This document shows, piece by piece, positions 8,178-17,561 of a stretch of DNA of 64,000 bases. Position numbers and translations under genes: made by a program. Numbering within the stretch: position 1 is the stretch's first letter; every line of letters starts with the position of its first letter. The DNA is from Halobacterium rubrum (GTDB lineage Archaea; Halobacteriota; Halobacteria; Halobacteriales; Halobacteriaceae): the NCBI RefSeq assembly GCF_021729015.1, contig NZ_JAJQQZ010000002.1, forward strand, positions 124,001 through 188,000, written 5' to 3'. The notes beneath the pieces were generated by a model. It had not been told where the DNA came from. It ran no database searches and was given only the letters and a program-made list of their open reading frames with translations.

Positions 8178-9167
8178 TCAGCGCCGCCGGCCGGGGCCGC
8201 CCGGGCCGCCACCGGGGCCGCCCGGACCGCCGCCGCCGCCGCCGAACTGGAGCTGCTGGGGCGCGCGCTTGCCGTCGCGCTTGAGCTTCCAGCCGTACGC
8301 CAGCCCGATGCCGAGCCCGGCGAGGTGCGCGAGCTGTGCCACGCCGCCGGCACCGATGCCGCCGGCGCCCGAGACGAGGATGGAGTACGCCGCGAACAGC
8401 CCGGTCGCGAGCCACAGCGGCATCGGAATCACGAAGTAGAGGTAGATGCGCAGGCCCGGATTCAGCACCGTCAGCACGCCGAGCAGTCCCGCGATGGCAC
8501 CGCTGGCGCCGAGCACAGCGGACTGACTCGGCAGCCCGAGCAGCGGCACGCCGAGCACTTCGGGGTTCATCGCGATGGTCGCGCCGACCTGCGCGAGCCC
8601 GGCGAGCACGCCCGCCGAGAGGAACAGCGCAGCGAACTTCTTCGAGCCGATGCGGTCCTCGACGACCGGCCCGAAGAAGTACAGCACGATGCTGTTGAAC
8701 ACGATGTGCGTGAACCCGCCGTGGGAGAACACGGACACGAGCCACGTCCAGACGTACTCCGGGTGCGCGGTGTTCACGGTGAAGATGTTGTACCACGTCG
8801 GGGAGCCGGCGGCCACGCCGAGCAGCGGCGCGACGGCGTACTGGACGACGAACGTCGCCCACATCACCGCGAGGAAGAAGAACGCGAGGTTCCCCCGGAA
8901 GTACGCCACCCAGCCGCCCGGTCCCGTGTCTACTGGGACAGCGTCGGCGATGCCGCCACCGCCGCCGCCCCTCGACCGGCTCGACGACTGGTCGTTGACG
9001 CTGTCGTCGAACCCGCTGTCGAAGACACCGTCCGGGTCGCCCCAGTTGTCCAGCCCGGGACACTCGTGGTTCTCCGGCAGGCGGTGGTCCGAACAGTAGG
9101 TGCCGCCACAGAGCCGACACTGGTATGGCATCGCTTCCTGCTTGCCACACCTGTCACACGTCGCCAT
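8178..9167 (-). CDS. Rhomboid intramembrane serine protease with N-terminal zinc finger
   Basis: A 329-residue membrane protease. Residues 4-36 form an AN1-type zinc finger (Cys4, Cys7, Cys17, Cys20, Cys25, His28, His34, Cys36). A low-complexity Ser/Gly linker follows, then about six membrane helices. The active site is Ser222 in GASGA with His281 in AHLAG, and HGGFTHIVFN at 149-158 supplies the oxyanion-region His and Asn. The C-terminus is a Gly-rich tail. This fusion of AN1 finger and rhomboid is typical of haloarchaea. Native substrates are unknown. It heads a two-gene operon with endonuclease V; co-transcription does not show a shared function. Confidence 0.92.
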   Translation of the reverse strand: MATCDRCGKQEAMPYQCRLCGGTYCSDHRLPENHECPGLDNWGDPDGVFDSGFDDSVNDQSSSRSRGGGGGGIADAVPVDTGPGGWVAYFRGNLAFFFLAVMWATFVVQYAVAPLLGVAAGSPTWYNIFTVNTAHPEYVWTWLVSVFSHGGFTHIVFNSIVLYFFGPVVEDRIGSKKFAALFLSAGVLAGLAQVGATIAMNPEVLGVPLLGLPSQSAVLGASGAIAGLLGVLTVLNPGLRIYLYFVIPMPLWLATGLFAAYSILVSGAGGIGAGGVAQLAHLAGLGIGLAYGWKLKRDGKRAPQQLQFGGGGGGPGGPGGGPGGPGRRR

Positions 9168-9287
9168 CGGCCGAGGGTTAGTGTGGGCTCTGGTTAGGGC
9201 TTTGGGTCGGAGCGGCGAATGGGCCACCCGACCCCGGCCACCCCGGACAGCCGGGGGGCTTTTGCTGGCGGCCCGACAACTCACGGT

Positions 9288-9722
9288 ATGCGCGAGTTCG
9301 AGCGGAAGCAGCTCCTGGAGCGCGTCGACCGGGAGACGGCGACGGTGGGAGCGTCGATTCCCGACGAGGTCGACGTGCAGGGCGAGACCCTGGAGCTGGC
9401 GTCGTTCGTCTTCGAGGTGAAGCGCCACGACACGGTGCCGGCGGACCTCCAGGCGGAGGTCAAGCAGGCCAAGCGGCTGTTGCGCAGAGAGCGCATGGAG
9501 CGCGTCGAGCGCATCGAGGACGGCGACATCACGCGGGAGGAGGGCGAGCGAGAGGCGGAGGTCGTCATCGGGCTAGACCGGGCGCTGCACGCCCTGGAGT
9601 CGCTGGGGCCGACGGACCTGGAGGCCGAACAGGAGGCCCAGGACCGGATGGACAAGAAGCGGTGGTTCTCCTTCCTGCAGGACGCCCTCGGGAAGGACGA
9701 CAACACGGGTGTGTCGCGGTGA
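9288..9722 (+). CDS. DUF5788-type conserved haloarchaeal protein
   Basis: A 144-residue, highly charged, predicted mostly helical protein with no catalytic motif that I recognise; it resembles the haloarchaeal DUF5788 family. It opens an operon: its last codons overlap the GTG start of the PolX gene (GTGA, 4 bp), and PolX in turn overlaps the Mut7-C gene. That placement suggests, but does not prove, a role linked to DNA metabolism. A TATA-like CTTTTG about 27 bp before ATG 9288 indicates a leaderless transcript. Confidence 0.8.
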   Translation: MREFERKQLLERVDRETATVGASIPDEVDVQGETLELASFVFEVKRHDTVPADLQAEVKQAKRLLRRERMERVERIEDGDITREEGEREAEVVIGLDRALHALESLGPTDLEAEQEAQDRMDKKRWFSFLQDALGKDDNTGVSR

Positions 9723-11497
9723 GCCGGAACGCCGAGGTCGCCGACCGGCTCGAGGAGTACGCCGACCTGCTGGAGGCGCAGGGCGTGGAGTACAAGCCGA
9801 ACACGTACCGGCGGGCGGCGGAGAACGTCCGCGAACACGCCGCAGCGGTCGAGGGGCTGGCCGACGACGGCGAGGACGCCGTCGCCGAAATCGACGGCGT
9901 CGGGGACGCCATCGCGTCGAAGATCGTCGAGTACCTCGAGACGGGGTCCATCGCGGAGCTCGAGGAGGAGCGAGCGAAGCTCCCCGTCGAGATGGACGAG
10001 CTGACGGCCGTGGAGGGCGTCGGCCCGAAGACCGTCGGCAGCCTCTACGAGGCGCTGGGCGTGCAGACGCTCGACGATCTGGAGGCCGCCGCCGAGGCGA
10101 ACGAGATCCGGGCGGTCTCGGGGTTCGGCGCGACCACCGAGCAGAACATCCTCGACGGCATCGCGTTCGCCCGGCAGGCCCAGGAGCGCGAACTGCTCGG
10201 GGACGCCCGGCCGGCAGCAGAGGACGTCCTGGAGTTCCTCGCAGACGTCGACGCCGTCGAGCGCGTAGACGTCGCCGGGTCGCTGCGGCGCTGGAAGCCC
10301 ACCATCGGCGACGTGGACGTGCTCGCCGCCAGCAGCGACGGCGCGGCGGTCGGGGACGCGCTCGCGGACTGGGAGCGCGTCGACGACGTGCTCGACCACG
10401 GCGACACGAAGACGAGCGTGCGCGTCGACGGCCTCCGCGTCGACCTCCGTGTGGTCGTCGACGGGGAGTTCGGCGCCGCGCTCCAGTACTTCACCGGCAG
10501 CAAGGACCACAACGTCGCGCTGCGCAGCGAGGCCATCGAGCAGGGGAAGAAGATCAACGAGTACGGCGTCTTCGACGTCTCCGACGTGGAAGCGGAGCCG
10601 GGCGCCGAAACGGGCGACGGGGACGGCCAGCGCGTCGGCCAGCGGCTGGCCGGCGAGAGCGAGGCGGCGGTGTACGACGCCGTCGGCTTCCCGTGGATTC
10701 CGCCGGAGCTGCGGGAGGACCGCGGCGAACTGGCAGCCGCCCGTGACGGCGACCTCCCGGACCTCCTCGCGGGCGGAGACGTGCGCGGCGACCTCCACAC
10801 GCACACCGAGTGGTCCGACGGCGTGCTCACCGTCGCGGACCTCGTCACCGGCGCGGCCGAGTTCGGCCACGACTACCTCTGTGTCACCGACCACGCCGAG
10901 GGCCCGGGGGTCGTCGCCGACGCCGGGCTCTCGGACGCCGACCTCCGCGAGCAGGCCGCGGAAGTCCGGCGCGTCCGCGAGGACACCGACATCACTGTCT
11001 TCCACGGCGTCGAGGCGAACGTGGACGCCGACGGGAACGTCGGGGCGGTCAGCGACGACGTGCTGGCCGACCTCGACCTCGTGGTCGCCAGCCCGCACAG
11101 CGGCCTCGGCGACGGCGGCGGCGACCAGACGGACCGGCTGATTCGCGCGGTCGAACACCCGCACGTCGACGTGCTCGGTCACCCCTCGGGACGGCTCATC
11201 AATCAGCGGCCAGCGATGGAGTTCGACCCCCGCGAGGTGGCGGCGGCCGCCGCCGACGCCGGTACCGCGCTCGAGGTCAACAGCAACCCCCACCGGCTGG
11301 ACCTCTGGGGGAGCGCCGTGCAGGCCGCAGTCGAGGCGGGCGCGACCGTCGCCGTGAACACGGACGCACACTCGATTCCGGAGCTGGCGAACGTCGAGTT
11401 CGGCGTCCACACCGCTCGCCGGGGCTGGGCCGAAGCCGGCGACGTCCTGAACGTGCGGGACGCCGACGGCGTCCGCGAGTTCCTCCACGACTCGTGA
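9719..11497 (+). CDS. polX: DNA polymerase X family protein with PHP domain
   Basis: A 592-residue PolX, a repair polymerase with an associated PHP nuclease. Helix-hairpin-helix segments lie near residues 55-75 and 95-115 for DNA backbone binding. The nucleotidyltransferase motif AGSLRRWKPTIGDVDV is at 186-201 with metal-binding Asp198 and Asp200, and the third Asp is near 242 (VDLRVV). The PHP domain starts with GDLHTHTEWSDG at 357-368 and continues through HGVEANVD, SPHSGLG and VNTDAHS. Family enzymes fill short gaps in base-excision repair and have 3'-5' exonuclease activity. The GTG start at 9719 overlaps the upstream stop by 4 bp, indicating translational coupling. Confidence 0.94.
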   Translation: MSRNAEVADRLEEYADLLEAQGVEYKPNTYRRAAENVREHAAAVEGLADDGEDAVAEIDGVGDAIASKIVEYLETGSIAELEEERAKLPVEMDELTAVEGVGPKTVGSLYEALGVQTLDDLEAAAEANEIRAVSGFGATTEQNILDGIAFARQAQERELLGDARPAAEDVLEFLADVDAVERVDVAGSLRRWKPTIGDVDVLAASSDGAAVGDALADWERVDDVLDHGDTKTSVRVDGLRVDLRVVVDGEFGAALQYFTGSKDHNVALRSEAIEQGKKINEYGVFDVSDVEAEPGAETGDGDGQRVGQRLAGESEAAVYDAVGFPWIPPELREDRGELAAARDGDLPDLLAGGDVRGDLHTHTEWSDGVLTVADLVTGAAEFGHDYLCVTDHAEGPGVVADAGLSDADLREQAAEVRRVREDTDITVFHGVEANVDADGNVGAVSDDVLADLDLVVASPHSGLGDGGGDQTDRLIRAVEHPHVDVLGHPSGRLINQRPAMEFDPREVAAAAADAGTALEVNSNPHRLDLWGSAVQAAVEAGATVAVNTDAHSIPELANVEFGVHTARRGWAEAGDVLNVRDADGVREFLHDS

Positions 11498-11925
11498 AGC
11501 TGCTGGCGGACGCGATGCTCGGCAGCCTCGCGCGCATCTGCCGGATGTGCGGCCACGACACCGCCTACTGTCTCGACCGGGGCGTGGAGGCCGACGACGA
11601 CGTGCTCGCGCTCGCAAAGCGGGAGGAGCGGACGCTGCTCACGCGCGACCGACAGCTCGCCGCTCGCGCGCCCGACAGCCTGCTTCTCGAGTCGAAGACC
11701 GTCGACGACCAGCTCGCCGAGCTCGCGGCCGCGGGTGTCGACCTGTTGCTGTCGGGCGGCGAGCGCTGTGGCGCCTGTAACGGCGAGCTACGCGAACTCC
11801 GGGACGGAGAAGCGGCGGCCGAGTACGTCCCCGACGACGCCGGGCCGGTGTGGGCGTGCCGGGACTGCGGCCAGCAGTTCTACCGCGGCAGCCACTGGGA
11901 CGACGTCGAGGACAGGCTGCCCTAG
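11494..11925 (+). CDS. Mut7-C RNase-domain protein with zinc ribbon
   Basis: A 143-residue protein. The N-terminal Mut7-C (PIN-like) domain begins VKLLADAMLGSLARICR, with Asp6 as a likely metal ligand, and has LLTRDRQL at 48-55. The C-terminal half is a zinc ribbon, Cys92-Cys95 and Cys122-Cys125. Mut7-C domains are predicted nucleases related to the C-terminus of nematode Mut-7; the substrate, probably RNA, is unknown. Its GTG start overlaps the PolX stop by 4 bp, so it is the third gene of a coupled operon. Its stop overlaps the convergent membrane gene. Confidence 0.85.
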   Translation: MKLLADAMLGSLARICRMCGHDTAYCLDRGVEADDDVLALAKREERTLLTRDRQLAARAPDSLLLESKTVDDQLAELAAAGVDLLLSGGERCGACNGELRELRDGEAAAEYVPDDAGPVWACRDCGQQFYRGSHWDDVEDRLP

Positions 11926-12884
11926 CTGTTCTGCTCCCACCACTCGCAGGCCTCCATGTCGTCCATCTGCTCCTCGTAGAGGCCGCAGTACGGCTGCATG
12001 CCGTCGTCGGTGTCGACGTAGTCGAAGTGCGTGCAGTTCCCGCAGTACTCGTCGGGCCCCGGGCCGCCGCGGTCGCCAGCGCCGGCGTCCGCGTCGTCGA
12101 GCGGCGACGAGATGTCCTGACTTGCAGCGCCGCCGTCAGAGACCGACGCTGCCGGCCCGGGCGACGGGTCCGGCGTCGAGCGCCCAGACCGCGTGGTGCT
12201 GCCACTGCTACTGGTGGTGGTGGTGCCGGTCGCGGGCTCGGGTTCCGGCTCGGAGGCGTTCGCGCGCGTCCGCTGCTCGGGCTCCTCGACGTCGCCGAAC
12301 ACGCCGACGCCGCCGAACCCCTCGTCGGTCAGCTTCTCGCGCGCGCTCTCGAGGTCCGTCGTCGGCACCTCGACGGTGTGCGTCTCGCCGTTCTTCTCGA
12401 CTGTCAGGGTCACCGTCCCGCCCGGGTCGTTGCGGGTCTTGAACGTCGCGACCGCCGTGAACAGACACCAGAACGTCGTGATGATGCCGGCGGCGTACAC
12501 GACGATGAATCCGAGGGTCTCCGTCGACGGGACACCGGACCCGGCCGCGTACCACTGGTAGGGGTACGCGACCCGGAACAGCATCACGCCGAGCACCGCC
12601 AGTCCCGAGCCGACGGCGGCCGCCGCGCGCTGCAGGCGGTTCGCCGGCAGCACCGTGAAGATACCGACGAACACGGCGGGGATACCCAGTCCCGCCAGCA
12701 CGCCCGCGATTTCGCGGCTCTCGTAGATGCCGAAGCCGTTCGACACGAGGGCTCCGGTCGCGCCCGCGAGGATGCCCCCGACCACGAGCAGCGCGCCCGC
12801 GGCGAACAACCCGGTGCCGAGGTAGACCCGGCGGGTGCTCGCCTCCCCGCCGCGGCTGTCGTATGCCTCCCCGAGGCTGGTCAT
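11922..12884 (-). CDS. Haloarchaeal membrane protein with Cys-rich C-terminus
   Basis: A 320-residue protein with four to five hydrophobic helices in the first half (about 21-45, 62-82, 88-107 and 122-146). A cytoplasmic ubiquitin-like-sized segment follows (TVTLTVEKNGETHTVEVPTT), then a long Ser/Thr/Pro/acidic linker. It ends in a Cys module (CGNCTHF, then single Cys residues in QPYCGLY and EACEWW) that could bind zinc. I do not recognise a function; it resembles the DUF7139-type haloarchaeal family. A TATA-like GTTTTTACC lies 22-30 bp upstream of ATG 12884. Confidence 0.8.
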   Translation of the reverse strand: MTSLGEAYDSRGGEASTRRVYLGTGLFAAGALLVVGGILAGATGALVSNGFGIYESREIAGVLAGLGIPAVFVGIFTVLPANRLQRAAAAVGSGLAVLGVMLFRVAYPYQWYAAGSGVPSTETLGFIVVYAAGIITTFWCLFTAVATFKTRNDPGGTVTLTVEKNGETHTVEVPTTDLESAREKLTDEGFGGVGVFGDVEEPEQRTRANASEPEPEPATGTTTTSSSGSTTRSGRSTPDPSPGPAASVSDGGAASQDISSPLDDADAGAGDRGGPGPDEYCGNCTHFDYVDTDDGMQPYCGLYEEQMDDMEACEWWEQNS

Positions 12885-12905
12885 GAGGTGGCCTTGTGGT
12901 TGCAG

Positions 12906-12914
12906 GGTAAAAAC
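12906..12914 (-). promoter_or_regulatory. TATA-like element of the membrane protein gene
   Basis: GTTTTTACC on the minus strand, 22-30 bp before ATG 12884, fits a leaderless promoter. The divergent DUF5789-type gene has its own AAGCTTGAA element about 30 bp before ATG 12975. Confidence 0.45.
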
Positions 12915-12974
12915 ACTACGTCAGACGCGACCCGGTTCGAAAGCTTGAATCCACGGCCCCCCGAACCCGCTGGC

Positions 12975-13271
12975 ATGAGCGAGGACGACAACGAGGACGC
13001 CGAAGCAGAGGAGGCACCCGCCGTCGAGCTCGGCGACGGCGAGTCCGTCGAGGGCGCACCCATCGCGCGAGTGGCGTCCCGATTGACGTGGGCGCTCCAG
13101 AAGAGTGAGGTCGACCGCAAGGAGGGCGACACCCTGATTCGGACGCCCGACGGCCCCCGGGAGCTCTCGGCGGTCCTCGAGGACGTCGACAACCCCTACT
13201 TCGAGACGCGCCGCGAGTTCGAGGCGGACGTTCGGGCGGCAGTCGGCACCGGCCCGGTCCAGACCGAGTAG
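12975..13271 (+). CDS. DUF5789-type small acidic protein
   Basis: A 98-residue acidic protein. The first ~30 residues are a low-complexity acidic tail. The conserved core contains IARVASRLTWALQKSEVDRKEGDT and a TPDGPRELS segment. It resembles the haloarchaeal DUF5789 family, whose function is unknown. It is divergent from the membrane gene at 12884 and is followed 115 bp later by a chemotaxis transducer. Confidence 0.78.
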   Translation: MSEDDNEDAEAEEAPAVELGDGESVEGAPIARVASRLTWALQKSEVDRKEGDTLIRTPDGPRELSAVLEDVDNPYFETRREFEADVRAAVGTGPVQTE

Positions 13272-13386
13272 GACGCTCCTACCACAGAATCACGTGACTA
13301 CGTCGGCGTAAGCCGCCCTTGAACAGGTTCCCACCGGCCGGGAACGACGGGACAACCATTTTGTCGCCGGGTAAAGAGGTACACCC

Positions 13387-15207
13387 ATGAGCTTGCGGAG
13401 CACCTACGAGTCCCTGCTGTGGTCGTCGATGGGCGCGGTGGGGGCGACGGGGAGCGTCGAGCGGAAGATGCTGACAGCCGTCGGCTTGCAGTTCCTCGCC
13501 GCCGCGGCGATGGCGGCACTCGCCGTGTTCACGTCCGGGACCGCACAGGTCGTCGGCGTCGGGGCGACGCTGGTGCTATCGGTCGTGGCGTTCTTCAACA
13601 CGTACCTCATCGCCGAGCGGGACTTCGTGGACCCCCTGGTCGACCTCGAGACGGCGGCCGACGACATCGCGGCCGGCGAGTTCGAGCGCGCGGACATCCC
13701 GTCCTCGGAGCGCGACGACGAGATCGCGAGCCTCGTCGCGTCGTTCCGCGGGATGCAGTCGAACCTCGAGACGGCCTCCCGGCAGGCTGACGCGCTCGCC
13801 CGCCAGGAGTTCGACGACCCCGCGCTCGCCGAGGAGGTGCCCGGACAGTTCGGCGAGAGTATCACGACGATGGCCGAGAGCCTCGAGTCGTACACCGAAG
13901 AGCTCGAGGCCAAGACCGAGGAGCTCGAGAGCCAGCAGGCCGAGCTGCAGCGACAGTCCGAGCAGCTCGAGAACCTCGTGGTCGCGCTGTCGGAGGCGAC
14001 GGAGGCCGCGCGCTCCGGGGACCTGACGGCGACAGTCGACCCGGACGCGCTGGACGTGGCCGACGAACACCGCCAGGCCGTCGAGGACTTCAACGACCTC
14101 CTCGAGACGCTGGCCGACACCATCGCCGACATCCAGTCGTTCTCCGACGCCGTCCTCGACGTCTCCGAGGCCACCGACGACCGCGTCGACGAGGTGGCGG
14201 CGAAGAGCGCCGAGGTGAGTTCGAGCGTCGACGAGATCGCCGACGGTGCGAACGAGCAGACGACGGAACTGAACAACATCGCCGCGGAGATGGACACGGT
14301 GTCCGCGACCGTCGAGGAGATCGCCGCCAGCGCCGACGACGTGGCGAAGACAGCGCAGGCGGCCACGGACCGCGGCGAGGAAGGCCGCGGCGAGGTCGAG
14401 GAGACCATCGAGGAGCTGCGTGCGCTCCGCAAGCAGAGTCAGGCAGTCGCCGACACCGTCGAGTCGCTGGCCGAGGAGGTCGAGCGCATCGACGGCATCA
14501 CCGCACTCATCGAGGACATCGCCGAGGAGACGAACATGCTGGCGCTGAACGCCTCCATCGAGGCCGCCCGGACGGACGGCGACGGCGACGGCTTCGCCGT
14601 GGTCGCCGACGAGGTCAAGAGCCTCGCGGAGGAGACCCGCGAGCAGGCGTCGGACATCTCCGAGATCGTCGACGCCGTGACGATGAAAGCCGAGGACGCG
14701 TCGACGGCCATCGGCGAGGTGGACGCCGAGGTCGAGCGCAAGATCACGAAGACGGAGGGCGTGCTGCGTGACTTCGAGGCCATCGTGGACGAGGTCGCGA
14801 ACGTGAACCACGCCGTCCAGGAGATCTCGGACGCGACCGACCAGGGCGCGCAGTCCGTGACGGACGTCGTCGGGATGGTCGACGAGGTGGCGTCGGTCAG
14901 CGAGGAGACCGCCGCCGAGGCGGACACGGTGGCCGACAACGCCGCCGAACAGACGGAGGCGACCGACGAGGTCGCCGGCCAGATGGAGGAGCTCGCCGAC
15001 CGCACGGCGGCGCTGGCGGCGATGCTCGACGACTTCGACGTGCCGGCGGACGCGGGCGACGACTCCGACGGCGGCGTCGGCGTGTCACCGCGGTCGACGG
15101 GGAGCAGTGGCGGCGACGGGGAGTCTCGTGCCGTCAGCGACGGCGGCCGGTCGGACGCGATGACCGACGGCGGCGAGACCGCCTTCGACTGGGTCGAGGA
15201 CGCCTGA
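13387..15207 (+). CDS. Methyl-accepting chemotaxis transducer with two membrane helices and almost no external loop
   Basis: A 606-residue signal transducer (Htr type). Two membrane helices (about 31-50 and 55-75) are joined by a very short loop, so there is no extracellular sensor domain. A HAMP-like region follows (about 76-128), then a long coiled-coil signalling domain. The tip region that contacts CheA and CheW spans about 376-415 ([16 protein letters not shown] and [17 protein letters not shown]). The tail is Ser/Gly/Asp-rich. With no outer domain it must sense something at or inside the membrane; the Halobacterium membrane-potential transducer MpcT (Htr14) has this architecture, so an MpcT orthologue is a reasonable inference. 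No che genes are adjacent. Confidence 0.92.
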   Translation: MSLRSTYESLLWSSMGAVGATGSVERKMLTAVGLQFLAAAAMAALAVFTSGTAQVVGVGATLVLSVVAFFNTYLIAERDFVDPLVDLETAADDIAAGEFERADIPSSERDDEIASLVASFRGMQSNLETASRQADALARQEFDDPALAEEVPGQFGESITTMAESLESYTEELEAKTEELESQQAELQRQSEQLENLVVALSEATEAARSGDLTATVDPDALDVADEHRQAVEDFNDLLETLADTIADIQSFSDAVLDVSEATDDRVDEVAAKSAEVSSSVDEIADGANEQTTELNNIAAEMDTVSATVEEIAASADDVAKTAQAATDRGEEGRGEVEETIEELRALRKQSQAVADTVESLAEEVERIDGITALIEDIAEETNMLALNASIEAARTDGDGDGFAVVADEVKSLAEETREQASDISEIVDAVTMKAEDASTAIGEVDAEVERKITKTEGVLRDFEAIVDEVANVNHAVQEISDATDQGAQSVTDVVGMVDEVASVSEETAAEADTVADNAAEQTEATDEVAGQMEELADRTAALAAMLDDFDVPADAGDDSDGGVGVSPRSTGSSGGDGESRAVSDGGRSDAMTDGGETAFDWVEDA

Positions 15208-15218
15208 GTCGTCGCCGG

Positions 15219-16004
15219 TCAGACCGGGAAGAACGCGACGAGCTCCTGTGCGGGCTCGACCTGCGTCTGGAGGTACGTGACGCCGAACAGGGTGGCGTTG
15301 TAGAGCCCGTGCGTGAACGCGGGCACGACGATGTTGTTCGTCTTCTCGTAGAGGTAGCCGAAGACGATACTCGGCAGGAACAGGATACCGATGGTGACGG
15401 CCATGGCTGACACGCCGCCCGACAGCGCCGTGATGTGGATGGGCGCGAACATCAGCGACGCCAGCAGGATGGCGGGCCACGCGCCGAAGTGCTCGCGCAG
15501 CGACCCCTGGATGACGCCGCGGAACAGCAGCTCCTCGCCCGGGCCGACGAGGAGGAACTGGAGGACGGCGAGGTAGGGGATGATGCCGGGGTTCTGGAGC
15601 GCCGTCTCGCCGGCCGTGTTCGACGCCGCCTCCACGGAGAACACGGTCAGCAGGACGGAGATGACGACGAGCCCGCCGAACGAGGCGACGTAGCCGCCGA
15701 CGACGTACTTGACGTCGCCCAGCGACGGCAGCGACGCGGGGACGAACGACCAGCCCTCGCCCCGCCGCGTCACGTACGCCCACGCGACCAGCGGGAACGC
15801 GAGGCCCTGGAGGCTGACCAGCGAGATGCCGAGCAGTGCGACGCCGCTGATCTCGTCGACGGGCGTGCTCGTCAGCGACGAGTACGCCAGCGCCACGGGG
15901 ATGGTGGCGACGACGCCGACGGCGATACCGAGGAGGGCGAGTCCGGCCGCGACGAGGACCGCGCGCGCCTGACTACCGCCATCGTTCGAGGTGGCCGACT
16001 CCAT
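15219..16004 (-). CDS. CPBP-family intramembrane metalloprotease
   Basis: A 261-residue multi-pass membrane protein of the CPBP (Abi/Rce1-related) family. The motifs are EELLFRG at 157-163 (the Glu pair and the Arg), FAPIH at 186-190 and THGLYN at 231-236; these Glu and His residues form the proposed active site. Homologues process CAAX-like proteins or act in peptide maturation and self-protection. No prenylation or bacteriocin gene lies next to it, so the substrate is unknown. It is convergent with the transducer gene. Confidence 0.88.
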   Translation of the reverse strand: MESATSNDGGSQARAVLVAAGLALLGIAVGVVATIPVALAYSSLTSTPVDEISGVALLGISLVSLQGLAFPLVAWAYVTRRGEGWSFVPASLPSLGDVKYVVGGYVASFGGLVVISVLLTVFSVEAASNTAGETALQNPGIIPYLAVLQFLLVGPGEELLFRGVIQGSLREHFGAWPAILLASLMFAPIHITALSGGVSAMAVTIGILFLPSIVFGYLYEKTNNIVVPAFTHGLYNATLFGVTYLQTQVEPAQELVAFFPV

Positions 16005-16042
16005 GCGGCGGGATTGGGGACGCCCCTCGAAAAAGCCCGGTG

Positions 16043-16261
16043 CTACGACTCGTCGCGCTCCTGGAGTTCCTCCCGCAGCGCCGCGACCTGTCCCTCGAGG
16101 TTCTCGACCCGCGCTTCGAGGTCGCTGTCGGTGCGGTTCGAGAGCGAGCGCACGACGCTGACGATGGCGTACACGATTGCCGCGAGCAGAATCAGGTTCA
16201 GGACGATGATAGCGATCTCCATGCCGCCGGGCGTGCCGCCGACGAACGCGGGGAGGGACAT
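16043..16261 (-). CDS. Small single-helix membrane protein with coiled-coil tail
   Basis: A 72-residue protein: one hydrophobic helix (about 15-38, IAIIVLNLILLAAIVYAIVSVV) followed by a charged heptad-like stretch (LEARVENLEGQVAALREEL) that should form a coiled coil. No function recognised; haloarchaea carry many such proteins. ATG 16261 is chosen because it directly precedes a plausible membrane-protein N-terminus. It lies between the CPBP gene and nreA on the same strand. Confidence 0.65.
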   Translation of the reverse strand: MSLPAFVGGTPGGMEIAIIVLNLILLAAIVYAIVSVVRSLSNRTDSDLEARVENLEGQVAALREELQERDES

Positions 16262-16292
16262 GGCTGTACTGACGGCCGGCCCGGTCAAAAAG

Positions 16293-17561
16293 CTACGCGA
16301 ACTCCGAGAGGTCGCTCTGGACGCCGGCGACCATGTCGGACTTGCGGCGGAGCGCGGCCAGCGAGACGGGGAGGTGGTCGCTGATTTCCGCCACTGCGCC
16401 GTGGAAGGTCTCCGCCTCGCCGGGCGAGCCGTCGAAGGCGTTCCGCACGCTCTCTCGGACCTGCCAGACGCCGACGGGCGCCCAGTAGTCGTCGCTGACC
16501 TCCCGGAGCACGAGCGCCTTCGCCTGCCGCCCGACGTCCGAGAGGTGTTCGAGGACGCCGAGGCGGGCGGCGTAGTACGCCCCCGCCGTCTCGTCGACGT
16601 ACCCCGACCGGCCCGCGTAGCCCTCGCTGGCGGACGCCATCCAGAGGTCGCCGCCCGGGTCGGGGTTCCAGATGCTGCCCGGGGCCTTCATCTCCACGAG
16701 TTCGTACTCCCAGCGCCCGGGCGCCAGCACCACCCAGTAGCGGTTCCCCATGTACTCGTTGACGTGGACGGAGACCTCGTCGACGCTCGGCGCGTCGCGA
16801 ATCGTCCCCCGGAGGTACTGGCCGACGGTGTCGTCGACGGCCGTGATCGACCACCGGGTGGGGACCAACCGGCGGTGCTGGGCCTGCCCGAGCGCGCCCA
16901 CGGAGAGCACGCGATTGATGTCGTAGACGTCCAGCCCGCGCCGGTAGAGGTACGTCATCGCGCCCTCCGCCGCCCAGTCGTCGTCCTCCAGGGTCTTCTC
17001 GACGTACCGCGGGACGTGGGGGTTCTCGCCGAGGTCCGCCGACTCCGCCCGCGCGTTCGGCCCCGAGGGCGCGTTCGCCGCCGGGTTCGTGTACTCGTCG
17101 CGATCGAACTCCGGCGTGTCGGAGAGCCCGATTTCGATGTCCACTGGCCGGTCCGCCATCGCGACCTCCCGTTGCGTCCCGACGAAGCCGTCCCAGACGT
17201 CGTGGACGTTCACGTTCGCCGCCCGGCGGGAGTTCAACAGCCCCGTCCGGTACTGGAGGACGTTGTCGATGTCGAGGCCCTGCTGGTACCACTCGCCGCT
17301 CGTCGCGAACTCCTCGGGGTCGGCGTCGCCGGCGACCGGCGAGAGGATGCCCGCCGACACGTCCGGATACGACGACCGCCCGACGAACACCGACGGCGCC
17401 GTCGCCCCGACGAGGCTGTCGCCCTGCACCGCCTCCGCGACGCCCTGCTCGACGTCCTCGACGAAGTCCAGAATCTCGTAGGACTTCTCCTCGGCGAGCT
17501 GCTGGCGGCGCCGCTGCTCGCCGTCCGGCTGGAGGTCGTCGATGTACTCGTCGAGGTGCAC
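16293..17561 (-). CDS. nreA: NreA-type DNA repair protein with PCNA-interacting tail
   Basis: Nre proteins occur only in archaea and protect against DNA damage together with PCNA and repair nucleases. The 422-residue protein has the conserved core (EEKSYEILDF near the start, then SVFVGRSSYPDVSAGILSP and LLNSRRAANV). It ends in QSDLSEFA, which matches the PCNA-interacting peptide QxxLxxF, as known for haloarchaeal NreA. The start is uncertain: GTG 17561 (VHLDEYIDDL) matches the usual beginning, while another GTG seven codons upstream at 17582 is also possible. The upstream region lacks a strong TATA box at the standard distance, so a short leader is possible. Confidence 0.9.
   Translation of the reverse strand: MHLDEYIDDLQPDGEQRRRQQLAEEKSYEILDFVEDVEQGVAEAVQGDSLVGATAPSVFVGRSSYPDVSAGILSPVAGDADPEEFATSGEWYQQGLDIDNVLQYRTGLLNSRRAANVNVHDVWDGFVGTQREVAMADRPVDIEIGLSDTPEFDRDEYTNPAANAPSGPNARAESADLGENPHVPRYVEKTLEDDDWAAEGAMTYLYRRGLDVYDINRVLSVGALGQAQHRRLVPTRWSITAVDDTVGQYLRGTIRDAPSVDEVSVHVNEYMGNRYWVVLAPGRWEYELVEMKAPGSIWNPDPGGDLWMASASEGYAGRSGYVDETAGAYYAARLGVLEHLSDVGRQAKALVLREVSDDYWAPVGVWQVRESVRNAFDGSPGEAETFHGAVAEISDHLPVSLAALRRKSDMVAGVQSDLSEFA

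Noticed and set aside
12931-12952. tRNA T-arm-like sequence (GGTTCGAAAGC)
   Set aside because: No acceptor stem, anticodon arm or CCA-proximal pairing can be built around it; it is the promoter area of the gene at 12975.
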